Source: Streptomyces katrae (GTDB lineage: Bacteria > Actinomycetota > Actinomycetes > Streptomycetales > Streptomycetaceae). From it: a stretch of 27,462 nucleotides of DNA. Position 1 is the stretch's first letter; the number at the start of each line of letters is the position of its first letter. The notes under the pieces are model-generated. The model was not told the origin of the DNA and did not search any database. It was given only the letters and a program-made list of their open reading frames with translations. Positions 8,026-16,000 of this stretch are shown here, one piece after another. The position numbers and the translations under genes are program-made. The stretch lies in the NCBI RefSeq assembly GCF_000717655.1, contig NZ_JNZY01000056.1, positions 1 to 27,462 on the forward strand, in the 5' to 3' direction.

Positions 8026-8203
8026 GCGGCGGCGCGCCCAGGCCGCCGGCCACCGCCAGGCGCCGCTCCGGCGTGAGCACGGCAGGGTGCAGCCGCTGCT
8101 CCGCGCCCCTCACCGAGAACTTGAAGCCCTAGAGCGGGCCGTGGCAGATGAGCCCGGCCGGGATGGGGATGCCGATGCCGTCGGGGCAGAGGGTGAAGCC
8201 AAG
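8026..8203 (-). pseudogene. Broken hypothetical gene upstream of the zeta remnant
   Basis: Minus-strand reading GFTLCPDGIGIPIPAGLICH, GPL, stop (TAG), GFKFSVRGAEQRLHPAVLTP, then ERRLAVAGGLG. It looks like a conserved peptide interrupted by one nonsense codon (probably Tyr TAC to TAG). It lies just upstream of the zeta-toxin fragment on the same strand, so the pair may once have been one operon. Unrecognised; a partner or antitoxin role would be a guess. Confidence 0.45.
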
Positions 8204-8207
8204 CCAG

Positions 8208-8243
8208 CCTGCCCCGGTGCCCCAGTAGGGGCGCCGGGGCAGG
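8208..8243 (-). terminator. Strong hairpin downstream of htpG
   Basis: CCTGCCCCGG-T-GCCCC (8208-8223) pairs with GGGGC-G-CCGGGGCAGG (8228-8243) around a four-base loop with one mismatch. It begins 31 bases past the htpG stop on the minus strand and is the likely htpG transcript end. Confidence 0.65.
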
Positions 8244-8274
8244 TGGGTTCATCTGTGCCGGGCCGCACCCGTGG

Positions 8275-10194
8275 CTACAGGGTGCGGGTCAGACGGTCGG
8301 TGAGCAGCCGCGTGAAGCGGGCCGGGTCGGGCAGGTCGCCCCCCTCGGCGAGCAGCGCGCTGCCGTAGATCAGCTCGGCGATCTCCGCGAGTGCGGGGTC
8401 GTCGGCGCCTTGGGCGTGTGCTGTGCGCAGGGCGTTGATCAGGGCGTGTGTGGGGTTGAGTTCCAGGATCCGCTTGACCGGGGGCATCTGCTGGCCCATT
8501 GCCCGGTACATCTTCTCCAGGGTCGGCGTCACGTCATGGGCGTCACCGACGATGCAGGCCGCCGAGGTCGTCAGGCGTGAGGACAGACGGACCTGCTTGA
8601 CGTGGTCGGACAGGGTGGTGGTCAGCCAGGGCAGCAGGGCGGCGAAATCCTGCTCGCGCTGGGCCTTGTCGGCGTCGGTTTCCTTCTCACCGTCGGCGGA
8701 CTCGTCGAGGTCGACCTGGCCCTTGGCGATGGACTGCAGACGGTGGCCGTCGAAAGCCGGGACCTGGTCGACCCACACCTCGTCGATGGGGTCGGTGAGG
8801 ATGAGGACCTCGTAGCCCTTGGCGGCGAAGGCTTCCATGTGGGGGGAGTTCTCCACCATGGCGCGGCTCTCGCCGGTCAGGTAATAGATGGTGTCCTGGC
8901 CGTCCTTCATACGCTCGACGTACTCGCGCAGCGTGGTGGTCTTCTCCGGGTCATGGGTGGAGGCGGCCGACACCAGCTCAAGCAGGGCCTCGGTGTGGTC
9001 CGTGTCCTCGACCAGGCCTTCCTTCAGCGCCCGGCCGAACTGCTCCCATACCTTCGCGTAGCGTTCGGCGTCCTTGGACTGCATATCCTTGAGGGCTGCG
9101 AGGACCTTCTTGACCAGGCGCCGGCGTACGCCGCGGATTTGGCGGTCGTGCTGGAGGATCTCGCGGGAGACGTTCAGCGACAAGTCGTGCGCGTCCACGA
9201 CACCCTTGACGAAGCGCAGGTAGTGAGGCATGAGCGCTTCGCAGTCGTCCATGATGAACACCCGCTTGACATACAGCTGTACGCCGCGCTTGGTCTCGCG
9301 GGAGAACAGGTCGAAGGGTGCCTGCGAGGGGATGAACAGCAGCGCCTCGTACTCGAAGGTGCCTTCGGCGCGCATGTGGATCGTCTCGGCCGGGGGCTGC
9401 CAGTCGTGGCTGATCTGCTGATAGAACTCGTTGTACTCGTCCTCGGTCACTTCGGTGCGCGGCCGGGCCCACAGCGCCTTCATCGAGTTGAGCGTGTCGA
9501 GGTCGGAGGTGGTTTTGCCCTCGGCATCGGTGCGCTCGGTGGCCATCCGGATGGGCCAGCGGATGAAGTCCGAGTACCGCTTGACGATCTGGCGGATCTT
9601 CGGCTCGGACAGGTAGTCGGCGAGTCCGTCCTCACTGTCGGCGGGCTTGAGGTGCAGGGTGACCGAGGTGCCCACGGGCAGGCCGTCGACGGCCTGGATG
9701 TCGTAGGTGCCCTCGCCGTCGGACTCCCACTGGGTGCCAAACTCGGTGCCGGCCCGGCGGGTGCGCAGGGTGACCTTGTCGGCGACCATGAACGCCGAGT
9801 AGAAGCCGACGCCGAACTGCCCGATCAGGCTCTCCGCGGTGGCGGCGTCCTTGGACTCCTTTATCTTCTCCAGCAGGCCGGCGGTGCCGGACTTGGCAAT
9901 CGTGCCGATCAGCTCGACGAGATCTTCCCGGGTCATGCCGATCCCGTTGTCCCGGACGGTCAGCGTGCGGGCATCTTTGCGGACCTCCAGCGAGATGTGC
10001 AGGTCGGTGGTGTCGGTCTCGGTAAGGCCGGAGTCGGTCAGCGATGCCAGCCGCAGCTTGTCCAAGGCGTCGGAGGCGTTCGAGATCAGCTCGCGCAGGA
10101 AGATGTCCTTGTTCGAGTAGATCGAGTGAATCACCAGCCGGAGCAACTGGCGGGTCTCGGCCTGGAATTCCAGCGTCTCGACACTGCTGCCCAT
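8275..10194 (-). CDS. htpG: Molecular chaperone HtpG (bacterial Hsp90)
   Basis: A full-length 639-residue cytosolic ATP-dependent chaperone. The GHKL ATPase motifs are all present: ELISNASDALDKLR (35-48) with the catalytic Glu and Asn, DNGIGM (82-87), GTIAKSG (97-103) and IGQFGVGFYSAF (124-135). The middle domain carries LNVSREILQHDRQI, with the conserved Arg that contacts ATP. The C-terminal dimerisation domain ends at LTRTL. The ATG at 10194 is preferred: AGAAAGAG lies 6 bases upstream, whereas the ATG at 10221 has no ribosome binding site. It lies 129 bases downstream of the HSP18-type regulator on the same strand, so read-through or shared heat control is possible. Confidence 0.97.
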   Translation of the reverse strand: MGSSVETLEFQAETRQLLRLVIHSIYSNKDIFLRELISNASDALDKLRLASLTDSGLTETDTTDLHISLEVRKDARTLTVRDNGIGMTREDLVELIGTIAKSGTAGLLEKIKESKDAATAESLIGQFGVGFYSAFMVADKVTLRTRRAGTEFGTQWESDGEGTYDIQAVDGLPVGTSVTLHLKPADSEDGLADYLSEPKIRQIVKRYSDFIRWPIRMATERTDAEGKTTSDLDTLNSMKALWARPRTEVTEDEYNEFYQQISHDWQPPAETIHMRAEGTFEYEALLFIPSQAPFDLFSRETKRGVQLYVKRVFIMDDCEALMPHYLRFVKGVVDAHDLSLNVSREILQHDRQIRGVRRRLVKKVLAALKDMQSKDAERYAKVWEQFGRALKEGLVEDTDHTEALLELVSAASTHDPEKTTTLREYVERMKDGQDTIYYLTGESRAMVENSPHMEAFAAKGYEVLILTDPIDEVWVDQVPAFDGHRLQSIAKGQVDLDESADGEKETDADKAQREQDFAALLPWLTTTLSDHVKQVRLSSRLTTSAACIVGDAHDVTPTLEKMYRAMGQQMPPVKRILELNPTHALINALRTAHAQGADDPALAEIAELIYGSALLAEGGDLPDPARFTRLLTDRLTRTL

Positions 10195-10304
10195 GTGGGT
10201 CTCTTTCTGTAGGAACGTCATAAACGGATTTGTACTCGGGCTGGGACGGATCGTTGCCCGTCGTCGGCGTGGTTCGGGGCGGGCCGGAGCGTACCCGCAT
10301 GGTG

Positions 10305-10326
10305 TGACTCCGCATGGCGGGAGTCA
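10305..10326 (-). promoter_or_regulatory. Inverted repeat at the end of the HSP18-type regulator gene
   Basis: TGACTCC (10305-10311) and GGAGTCA (10320-10326) form a perfect 7-bp inverted repeat with an 8-base spacer. It overlaps the regulator's stop codon and lies about 110 bases upstream of the htpG start. It may be a weak terminator or an operator for htpG. Confidence 0.4.
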
Positions 10327-10977
10327 GTCATCGCCAACGGCTGCAGTTGTCGTGCGCCGGGCTTCAACGGTGTCCAGGCCTTCGATGAGGTCGGTGTGGC
10401 GGGCATCGAGGTAGGGCCGCATGCCGGCCAGGGGGGCGATGAGCTCGGCGGCGTCGGTGGCGCCGAGAGCGGCATTCAGGACGGCCTGGGCTGAGCGCGC
10501 TTCGGGTGCGAGGTGGCTGAGTGCGGTGATCTGTCCGGCGATGCTGCGCAGCTCGGCGGCGTGGACCCGGGCCCAGGTGGCGGTGGCGCGTTCGGCGGCC
10601 CGGGCCTGGCGGGTGGCCGTTACGCGCTGCTCGCCGGTGGTGCCGACCGCGCCGGGGCGGCCGCGCAGGTAGCGGCGTTCGGCGGCCTGGCGACTGGCGA
10701 CGCCGAGGGGGCCGGCGAGGTCGGCCCAACTGGCGCCCACGTTGCGGGCGGTTTCGATCAGGCCGGTCTCCCATCCGGCGAGCTGCTCGCGTACCTGCCG
10801 CAGCAGCATCAGGGAGGCCAGAGCCTGCTCGGGGCCGGGCCCGGAGGCATCGGGGCTCTCGTGCTGGGCGTCACGCAGCGCGTCTTCTATGGCGGCAAGG
10901 GCTGCCGCGGCGGCGAGAAAGGACGCCGGGCCGTGGGCGGCGGTGCGGGGCGTGGATGGTTGTTCGACTGCGGTCAC
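10324..10977 (-). CDS. HSP18-type transcriptional regulator
   Basis: A 217-residue helical protein of the kind annotated in Streptomyces as HSP18 transcriptional regulator. A putative helix-turn-helix lies at SWADLAGPLGVASRQAAERRY (about 87-107), followed by RGRPG. The N-terminal half is Ala-rich helix; the C-terminal half contains a further helix bundle. The GTG at 10977 follows GGAGG at a good distance. It is divergent from an hsp20 gene, the expected target, with an 8-7-8 inverted repeat between them. That target is now broken, so its remaining function may be control of htpG or of itself. The family name is from recall of typical annotation and is not proven here. Confidence 0.75.
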   Translation of the reverse strand: MTAVEQPSTPRTAAHGPASFLAAAAALAAIEDALRDAQHESPDASGPGPEQALASLMLLRQVREQLAGWETGLIETARNVGASWADLAGPLGVASRQAAERRYLRGRPGAVGTTGEQRVTATRQARAAERATATWARVHAAELRSIAGQITALSHLAPEARSAQAVLNAALGATDAAELIAPLAGMRPYLDARHTDLIEGLDTVEARRTTTAAVGDD

Positions 10978-11005
10978 GGGCACCTCCCTAAGGCCGTCAG
11001 CAGGT

Positions 11006-11028
11006 CGACGACACCATGATTGTCGTCG
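11006..11028. promoter_or_regulatory. 8-bp inverted repeat between regulator and hsp20
   Basis: CGACGACA (11006-11013) and TGTCGTCG (11021-11028) pair perfectly with a 7-base spacer. The geometry (long arms, 7-base gap) is like the HAIR element bound by HspR, but the arm sequence differs. The position, 29 bases upstream of the regulator start and 84 bases upstream of the hsp20 start, makes it a good candidate for the regulator's operator. Confidence 0.6.
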
Positions 11029-11111
11029 GTTGGATGACATGTTACAACGGTTTCAGTGCAGCGCATTGGCAGCCAATGGCTCGAATCTGCTGGAGGTGTT
11101 TCACGAGGTTG

Positions 11112-11394
11112 ATGCGCACTGACCCTCTCCGTGAGCTGGACCGCATGGCGCAGCAGCTGATGGGGCCGGGTGCGTGGTCAAAGCCGTCGGTAATGCCGAT
11201 GGACGCCTACCGCGAGGGCGACCAGTCCGTGGTGGCCTTCGACATCCCCGGCGTGACCGCGGACGCGATCGACATCGACGTAGCGGAACATGCTCACCGT
11301 CAAGGCCGAGCGGCGGCCGGTGGCGAAGGGCGACGACGCGAAGGAGGAGCTGGAGTGGCTGGCGCGAGCCCTGCGTGCCGCGGGTCAAGCCTGA
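11112..11394 (+). pseudogene. hsp20 small heat-shock protein, frameshifted and truncated
   Basis: The start MRTDPLRELDRMAQQLMGPG, then MPMDAYREGDQSVVAFDIPG and VTADAIDIDV, is a typical actinobacterial Hsp20/HSP18 N-terminus and the beginning of the alpha-crystallin domain. Near 11283 the frame shifts: the family continues in the next frame as MLTVKAERRPVAKGDDA, then turns into unrelated EELEWLARALRAAGQA and stops at 11394. The rest of the crystallin domain and the C-terminal IxI motif are missing. The lesion is next to IS21 remnants, which probably caused the deletion. The ATG at 11112 follows GAGG. Confidence 0.8.
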
Positions 11395-11419
11395 CCGGCC
11401 GTACGGCCCCCCTGCCTCG

Positions 11420-11842
11420 CATGGTGCCGAGCTGGAGCAGACCCGAATCGTCAGCCCGCAAGGACTCGTCTCCTTCGCGGGCAACCACTACTCCGTCCCG
11501 CCCGGGCTGACCGGTGCCCGCGTGACGGTCCGGATCCGCCTCGGGGGAGGGGCGACCTGCATGTGGTCACCTCTGGCCGCTCGGTGATCGCCCCACCACC
11601 GCCGGGCACCGGACGGAGCCGGGCAGACCATGCGGGACGCCGGACACGTGATTGCCCTCGAACGAGCGGTACTTGCCTCGTTCTCCGACAGGGCCCCGTG
11701 CCGCACCAAGGTCCGCCGCCGGCCCCGGTCGGCCGCGGCCCAGGCGAAAGCCGAGAAGCTCCGCGGCCGACCTGGTCCCACTACGCCGCCGTCGCCGACC
11801 GGCTGCGGCAGGCCCCCACCCATGAAGGCCAGGAGCGTGAGA
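11420..11842 (+). pseudogene. istA: IS21-type transposase IstA, C-terminal remnant
   Basis: The segment LVSFAGNHYSVPPGLTGARV (about 11462-11520), followed in another frame by MRDAGHVIALERAVLASFSD (about 11630-11690), is the C-terminal end of an IS21 IstA transposase. The catalytic DDE part is entirely missing and there are at least two frame changes. It follows the broken hsp20 and precedes the istB remnant on the same strand, the normal IS21 order. Confidence 0.7.
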
Positions 11843-12602
11843 GTGAGTGACGTCATGCCGATGAGCGAGCCCGCCGCTACCAGAGCTGCAAGGCCACCTG
11901 TCCTATCTGAAACTCAACGACGCCGCCGAAGCCCTTGCCCGTGTCCTGGACCGGGCCCGAGCCGAGCGGATGACCCTCACCACCGCCCTGGAGAGGCTCC
12001 TCGAGATCGAAGTGGAGGCGACCGAGGCCCGCAAACCTTCTCCCGGCTGAGGTTCGCCTGCCTGCCAGAGCCATGGACCTTGAACGACTTCGACTTCGAC
12101 TTCGCCACCCAGCCCGGCGTCGACGAGAAACTCATCCGCGATCTGGCCACCCTGCGGTTCCTCGACAACGGGCCGCCTGGAGCCGGCAGGACGATGCTGG
12201 CCCGTCGCACTCGGCCGCTCCGCGGTCGATGCCGGCCACCGCATCTGCTTCACCACCGCCGCCGAACTTGCCGCCAAATGCCACAAGGCCGCACTCGAAG
12301 GCCGCTGGTCGAGCATTATGCGGTTCTTCGCCGGACTCCGCCTGCTCGTGATCGACGAACTGGGCTATCTCCCGCTGCCGGGCGACCGCGCTTCGGCCCT
12401 CTTCCAGGTGATCAATCGGAGGTATCTGAAGTCGAGCACGATCCTCACGACCCGTGTCGAAAAGCGCATACGTTCCGGCGAACCTGTGCCAGGCGGCGCC
12501 GAAGCTTCACAGATTCCGGCAGAAACCTGGATGCTGCATGAGCGAACGATGCTGATCGAGCTGGAGAAGGTCGCAAAGGAGATGGCAACCTTTCCGCTTT
12601 GA
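11843..12602 (+). pseudogene. istB: IS21 helper ATPase IstB, multiply frameshifted
   Basis: Pieces of IstB, the AAA+ ATPase helper of IS21 transposition, occur in three frames. LSYLKLNDAAEALARVLDRA to ERLLEIEVEATEARK (about 11897-12040) comes first. FACLPEPWTLNDFDFDF and GVDEKLIRDLATLRFL lead to a degraded Walker A GPPGAGRT (about 12165-12190) lacking the preceding beta strand. Then GRSAVDAGHRICFTTAAELA to the Walker B region LLVIDELGYLPLPGD (about 12340-12380) and NRRYLKSSTILTT. After this the family sequence is replaced by unrelated residues to a stop at 12602. Several lesions make it inactive. Confidence 0.8.
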
Positions 12603-12626
12603 GTGGCCACTTAGGGGTGTACCGAC

Positions 12627-12660
12627 GAGGGCGAGCCGTGGTCAGCGGCGCTACGCCCTC
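12627..12660 (+). promoter_or_regulatory. Imperfect hairpin upstream of the glycoside hydrolase
   Basis: GAGGGCG (12627-12633) pairs with CGCCCTC (12654-12660), extended inside by AGC/GCT with a one-base bulge. It lies 28 bases before the GTG of the secreted hydrolase and could be the end of the IS21 transcript or a leader structure. Confidence 0.35.
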
Positions 12661-12687
12661 TGTGTCAACACCCGATCGGAGCCCCAC

Positions 12688-14472
12688 GTGTCACCAGACA
12701 ACCCAAGATCCGCCGAGCAGCCGATGCTTCGGGGGCGCACGCCCCGCCGTAGCCGGATGCGTTGGCGCTTTGTCGCGGGGGCGGTGGCAGTGCTCGCCGC
12801 CTCGGCCGGTGTCGGCGCCCTGGCGCCCAGCGCGGGCGCCGCGCCGACCGTCGGCATCAGTGTGGATGCCGGTGCCTCCCTGGGCACGGTGCCCAGCAGT
12901 GGTGTCGGCCTCAACACGGGCTTCGGCGACGAGCACATGGGGGACGCCAAGGTCACATCGCTGATGAAGGCCGCAGGAGTTCGGCAGCTGCGCTATCCCG
13001 GCGGCTCCGGCGCGGACGACTACCACTGGAAGACCCACACCTCCGGCGACGGCACCGGCTGGATCCCCTCCAACACCAACTTCGACCGCTTCATGGCCAC
13101 CGCGAAGACGGTCGGCGCCCAGCCGATCGTGACCGCGAACTACGGTTCCGGCACCCCCCAGGAGGCCGCCGACTGGGTCAAGTACTCCAATGTCGACAAG
13201 GGTTACGGCGTGAAGTACTGGGAGATCGGCAACGAGGTCTACGGCAACGGGCACTACGGCAACGGCAAGGGCTGGGAAACCGACACGCACGCCGACAAGA
13301 GCCCGAGGGAGTACGGGAAGAACCTGGTCGCCTACTCGAAGGCGATGAAGGCCGTGGACCCGACGGTGAAGATCGGAGCGGTGCTCACCACCCCCGGCGG
13401 CTGGCCGGACAAGGAGAAGGCTCCCGGTGACAGCGCCGACTGGAACAACACGGTGCTCTCCATCGCGGGAAGCTCGATCGACTTCGTCATCGTCCACTGG
13501 TATCCGGGCGGTACCACCACGGCCGACCTGCTGAACACCCCCTCCCGGATCGCCGGTACCAGGTCCGAGCTGCGCTCGCTGATAGCCAAGTACACGGGCT
13601 CGCGCGCCGCTTCGGTGGAGATCGCGGTCACCGAGACCGACGGCGTCGGCTCGCCCGCCTTGACCAGCCAGGCCGCGGCCCTGTTCGCGCCGGACACCTA
13701 CATGACCTGGTTCGAGCAGGGTGCCACCCACGTGGACTGGTGGAACCTGCACAACGGCTCGGGCGAAGTACCCACCACCGTCAACGGCGAGATCGACTAC
13801 CGGGACGGGGGTGTGCTCTCCGCTGGAACCTGCGCCGGGGGGAAGTGCCAACCGCCGCGCGATACGCCCTTCCCCACCTACTGGGGCATCCGCTCGCTGA
13901 CCGCACTGGCGCAGCCCGGCGACACCATGGTCAAGTCGTCCTCGGGCAACTCGTCGGTCACTGTGCACGCGGTGCGGAGCGGCAACGGTGGTCTGAACGT
14001 CATGCTGACCAACAAGAGCCCGCAGAACGCGGCGCAGGTGTCGCTCTCGTACGCCGGATTCACCCCGGCCGCAGGGGCGGTCACGACCGTTTCGTATGCC
14101 ACGGGAGGCACCGCCCTGACGACGGCGGAGCGGGGCACGGCGGTCGCGCAGACGCTGCCGCCGTACTCGATCACGACTCTTCAGCTGAAGCCCGCGTCGG
14201 GGACTGCCGGCGCTGTCAAGCCGACGCCCGTCCCCACGCCGACCGCCGTCACGCCGGTTGTCTCCGCCCCCGGCACGACCGGCACCCGTGCGCAGCAGGA
14301 GGCCGGGGCACCCGTCGGCCGGCCGACCCCGAGCAGCACGTCCGGCGGCCTGGCTTCCACCGGGGTGAGCAACACTGTCACGTACAGCGCCCTCGGTGGC
14401 CTGCTGGCCATCGCTGCCGGCGGCGTGCTGGTGCTTCGCGGACGTCGCCGCAGGGCTTTGCACGGGAAGTGA
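12688..14472 (+). CDS. Secreted, sortase-anchored arabinofuranosidase-like glycoside hydrolase
   Basis: A 594-residue exported glycoside hydrolase. Domains in order: a signal peptide (basic RSRMRWR, hydrophobic core about 29-46, cleavage near AGAAP at 49-53), a clan-A barrel (about 55-365), a small beta domain (about 405-500), a Pro/Thr/Ser-rich wall-spanning linker (about 505-550), the sortase signal LASTG (555-559), a membrane helix (about 565-584) and the positive tail RGRRRRALHGK. The motif WEIGNE places the likely acid/base at E183, and VTETD places a candidate nucleophile at E316. It resembles alpha-L-arabinofuranosidases (GH51-like), but the exact family and substrate are inferred. LAXTG is the Streptomyces class E sortase signal, so the enzyme is probably attached to peptidoglycan. 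The GTG start follows GGAG. It is flanked by IS remnants on both sides. Confidence 0.9.
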   Translation: MSPDNPRSAEQPMLRGRTPRRSRMRWRFVAGAVAVLAASAGVGALAPSAGAAPTVGISVDAGASLGTVPSSGVGLNTGFGDEHMGDAKVTSLMKAAGVRQLRYPGGSGADDYHWKTHTSGDGTGWIPSNTNFDRFMATAKTVGAQPIVTANYGSGTPQEAADWVKYSNVDKGYGVKYWEIGNEVYGNGHYGNGKGWETDTHADKSPREYGKNLVAYSKAMKAVDPTVKIGAVLTTPGGWPDKEKAPGDSADWNNTVLSIAGSSIDFVIVHWYPGGTTTADLLNTPSRIAGTRSELRSLIAKYTGSRAASVEIAVTETDGVGSPALTSQAAALFAPDTYMTWFEQGATHVDWWNLHNGSGEVPTTVNGEIDYRDGGVLSAGTCAGGKCQPPRDTPFPTYWGIRSLTALAQPGDTMVKSSSGNSSVTVHAVRSGNGGLNVMLTNKSPQNAAQVSLSYAGFTPAAGAVTTVSYATGGTALTTAERGTAVAQTLPPYSITTLQLKPASGTAGAVKPTPVPTPTAVTPVVSAPGTTGTRAQQEAGAPVGRPTPSSTSGGLASTGVSNTVTYSALGGLLAIAAGGVLVLRGRRRRALHGK

Positions 14473-14488
14473 GACCGCGTGAGTGACT

Positions 14489-14538
14489 GACGGCCCGGCA
14501 GCAACGCCACCCACCCCTGGCGTGCGCGCCGGGCCGTC
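14489..14538 (+). terminator. Nested hairpin after the glycoside hydrolase
   Basis: GACGGCCCGGC (14489-14499) pairs with GCCGGGCCGTC (14528-14538), with an inner stem ACGCCA (14504-14509)/TGGCGT (14518-14523). It starts 16 bases after the stop codon and is the likely transcript end of the hydrolase gene. Confidence 0.65.
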
Positions 14539-14665
14539 GGCCTCCGCGCCGGAGTCGGCGGTCAGGAAACAAACAAGGCCCGGGTCGTTTGACCTGGACC
14601 TGGCCTACCTAGTACTGCAACGGCGTTTGCCGTGACGGTTGGGCAGGTCGGTCGTTGGTCAGGTC

Positions 14666-15015
14666 ATGGGTGGGGAACTTGGGGATGCCCGGTTGTGGGC
14701 TGGTGAACTGCAGGCCTTGCACGAGCGGTTCGTACACCGTTTCTCCAGGTCGGAGCCGCGGGAGTCGGCTCTTGCCTATATGCGGGGGCTGGTAGCTCCG
14801 TTGGACGGAAGAACGGGTGGACGCTTGCCGAGGAGGCGGGGCATGCGGGTCTGGACCGGATCCATCGGCTGCTGAACCGGATCGAGTGGGCCGCGGACGA
14901 GGTCCTGGACGATGTGCGGGACTACGTCATCGATCACCTCGGCGACCCGGAAGCGGTGCTGATCGTGGACGACACGGGCTTCCTGAAGAAGGGTGTCCGC
15001 TCGGCCGGGGTCCAG
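14666..15015 (+). pseudogene. IS701-type transposase, N-terminal remnant
   Basis: LQALHERFVHRFSRSEPRES, then ALAYMRGLVAPL (from about 14706) is the standard N-terminus of IS701-group transposases. The frame is lost near 14808 and resumes as LNRIEWAADEVLDDVRDYVI, then LIVDDTGFLKKGVRSAGVQR, which holds the first catalytic Asp region. It then stops matching at about 15015, where a different protein begins. The upstream bases around 14612-14640 (CTAGTACTGCAACGGCG) resemble the left end of such an element inserted at a CTAG target; that part is recalled, not proven. Confidence 0.8.
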
Positions 15016-15404
15016 CGCCCCACCGAAGTGGTCATCGGCGCCATCACCGGCACCCTGGCACGCCCGCAGCTCCTGATCCTCGGCCGCCACGACCAGGCCG
15101 GCCGGCTGCGTGCGATCGGCCGCACCGTGCCGCTGCGCCCGGACGCTTCTCGGCAGATCGGCGACCACCTGGCCGCCACCGACACCGGACACCCGTGGAC
15201 TGGCGTACGGTTCGCCGTGTCCTGGGGCACGCGCGAGGCCCTGGACGCGGTCTTGGTCCGCCCCGAGCTGGTGGCGGAGATCAGCGCCGACCGGGCGATC
15301 GACTACGGTGGCGTCTTCCGCCAACCGCTGCGCTTCCAACGGCTACGCCTGGACGTGAGCGCCGACGACGTCCCGCGGTTCGGGGCGGGTTGGCCGCGAG
15401 CTGA
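15016..15404 (+). pseudogene. ATP-dependent DNA ligase, C-terminal fragment
   Basis: Directly in frame after the transposase remnant, the sequence becomes RPTEVVIGAITGTLARPQLL, RTVPLRPDASRQIGDHL, HPWTGVRFAVSW, LVAEISADRAIDYGGVFRQP, LRFQRLRLDVSADDVPRFG. This is the C-terminal OB-fold domain of an actinobacterial ATP-dependent DNA ligase. The nucleotidyltransferase domain with its catalytic Lys is missing. One extra G near 15390 shifts the last residues; without it the protein would end GLAAS at the stop at 15404. The gene was probably beheaded by a deletion between the IS and the ligase. Confidence 0.8.
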
Positions 15405-15440
15405 CACGGCAAGGCGCGGTCGCAGGACGTCAAAAACTAA

Positions 15441-15468
15441 GCAGGGCCGACCCGGGGGTCGGCCCTGC
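15441..15468. terminator. Perfect 13-bp hairpin after the ligase fragment
   Basis: GCAGGGCCGACCC (15441-15453) pairs perfectly with GGGTCGGCCCTGC (15456-15468). On the minus strand it is followed by TTAGTTTTTG, so it has intrinsic-terminator form in that direction and could act on both strands. Confidence 0.7.
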
Positions 15469-16000
15469 TGGTGCGGCACTCGCGCGGCAACGCGGTGCTG
15501 CTGTGTCCCTTGCGTGACGTCACCACTTCAGGGGGCCGCCGGTATACCCGACGGATCTATCCCCCACGGTGCCGGGGACTTGTCCTTGGGGCAAGTACAA
15601 CCGGGACGACGGTTGACGAACGAGGGCGTTCGTACCAGTGACGGGGGGCATCAATGGGGGCTGATTTGGGGTAGTTTGTGAACGGCCTGGCGGGCGCGGC
15701 GGCGAGGCGGGCGGAGCATGTCGCAGGTCAGAGGTGTTGCTTGAGAGATTGGACCCTGTGGACACTGGTGAACGAATTCCCGGCATTTCCGCCAGTGGGT
15801 GGTCAGCGGGCCCGCCCAGCGGCCGTGAGCGCTATCGGGTATCCCGGGGGTGCGTGCCATGCTGTGGTGACCGGGTCAGCGACGGCAATCGCCCCCGGAA
15901 ATACGCCACTTGGCGTTACGTCACCAGCGTGAGAGAGGGAAGTCCCGCGCCTTCGCACGCACGTCAGGGGGCCACCGCGTGGTACCCGGAAGGGAAAACC
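15469..16000. other. Intergenic region, no convincing gene
   Basis: About 530 bases without a supported coding frame. It holds a perfect 7-bp inverted repeat (ACGAACG at 15616-15622, CGTTCGT at 15627-15633). The left arm overlaps a TTGACG hexamer at 15613-15618 that could be a -35 element. It probably contains the promoter of the small membrane protein gene at 16001. Confidence 0.4.

Noticed and set aside
7786..8203. Amber (TAG) recoding, because two pseudogenes have TAG in conserved peptides
   Set aside because: The same fragments also contain a frameshift, a TAA and missing starts, so ordinary decay explains them; intact genes here show no in-frame TAG.
8602..10212. Long plus-strand open frame of 536 codons opposite htpG
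   Set aside because: It is the antisense shadow of htpG in GC-rich DNA; the htpG reading has all GHKL motifs and a ribosome binding site.
12691..14514. 607-codon minus-strand open frame opposite the glycoside hydrolase
   Set aside because: Its composition is low-complexity and motif-free, while the plus strand shows signal peptide, catalytic motifs and a sortase signal.
14914..15681. Single 255-residue gene
   Set aside because: It is a chimera of a transposase fragment, a ligase fragment and trailing noncoding sequence, not one protein family.
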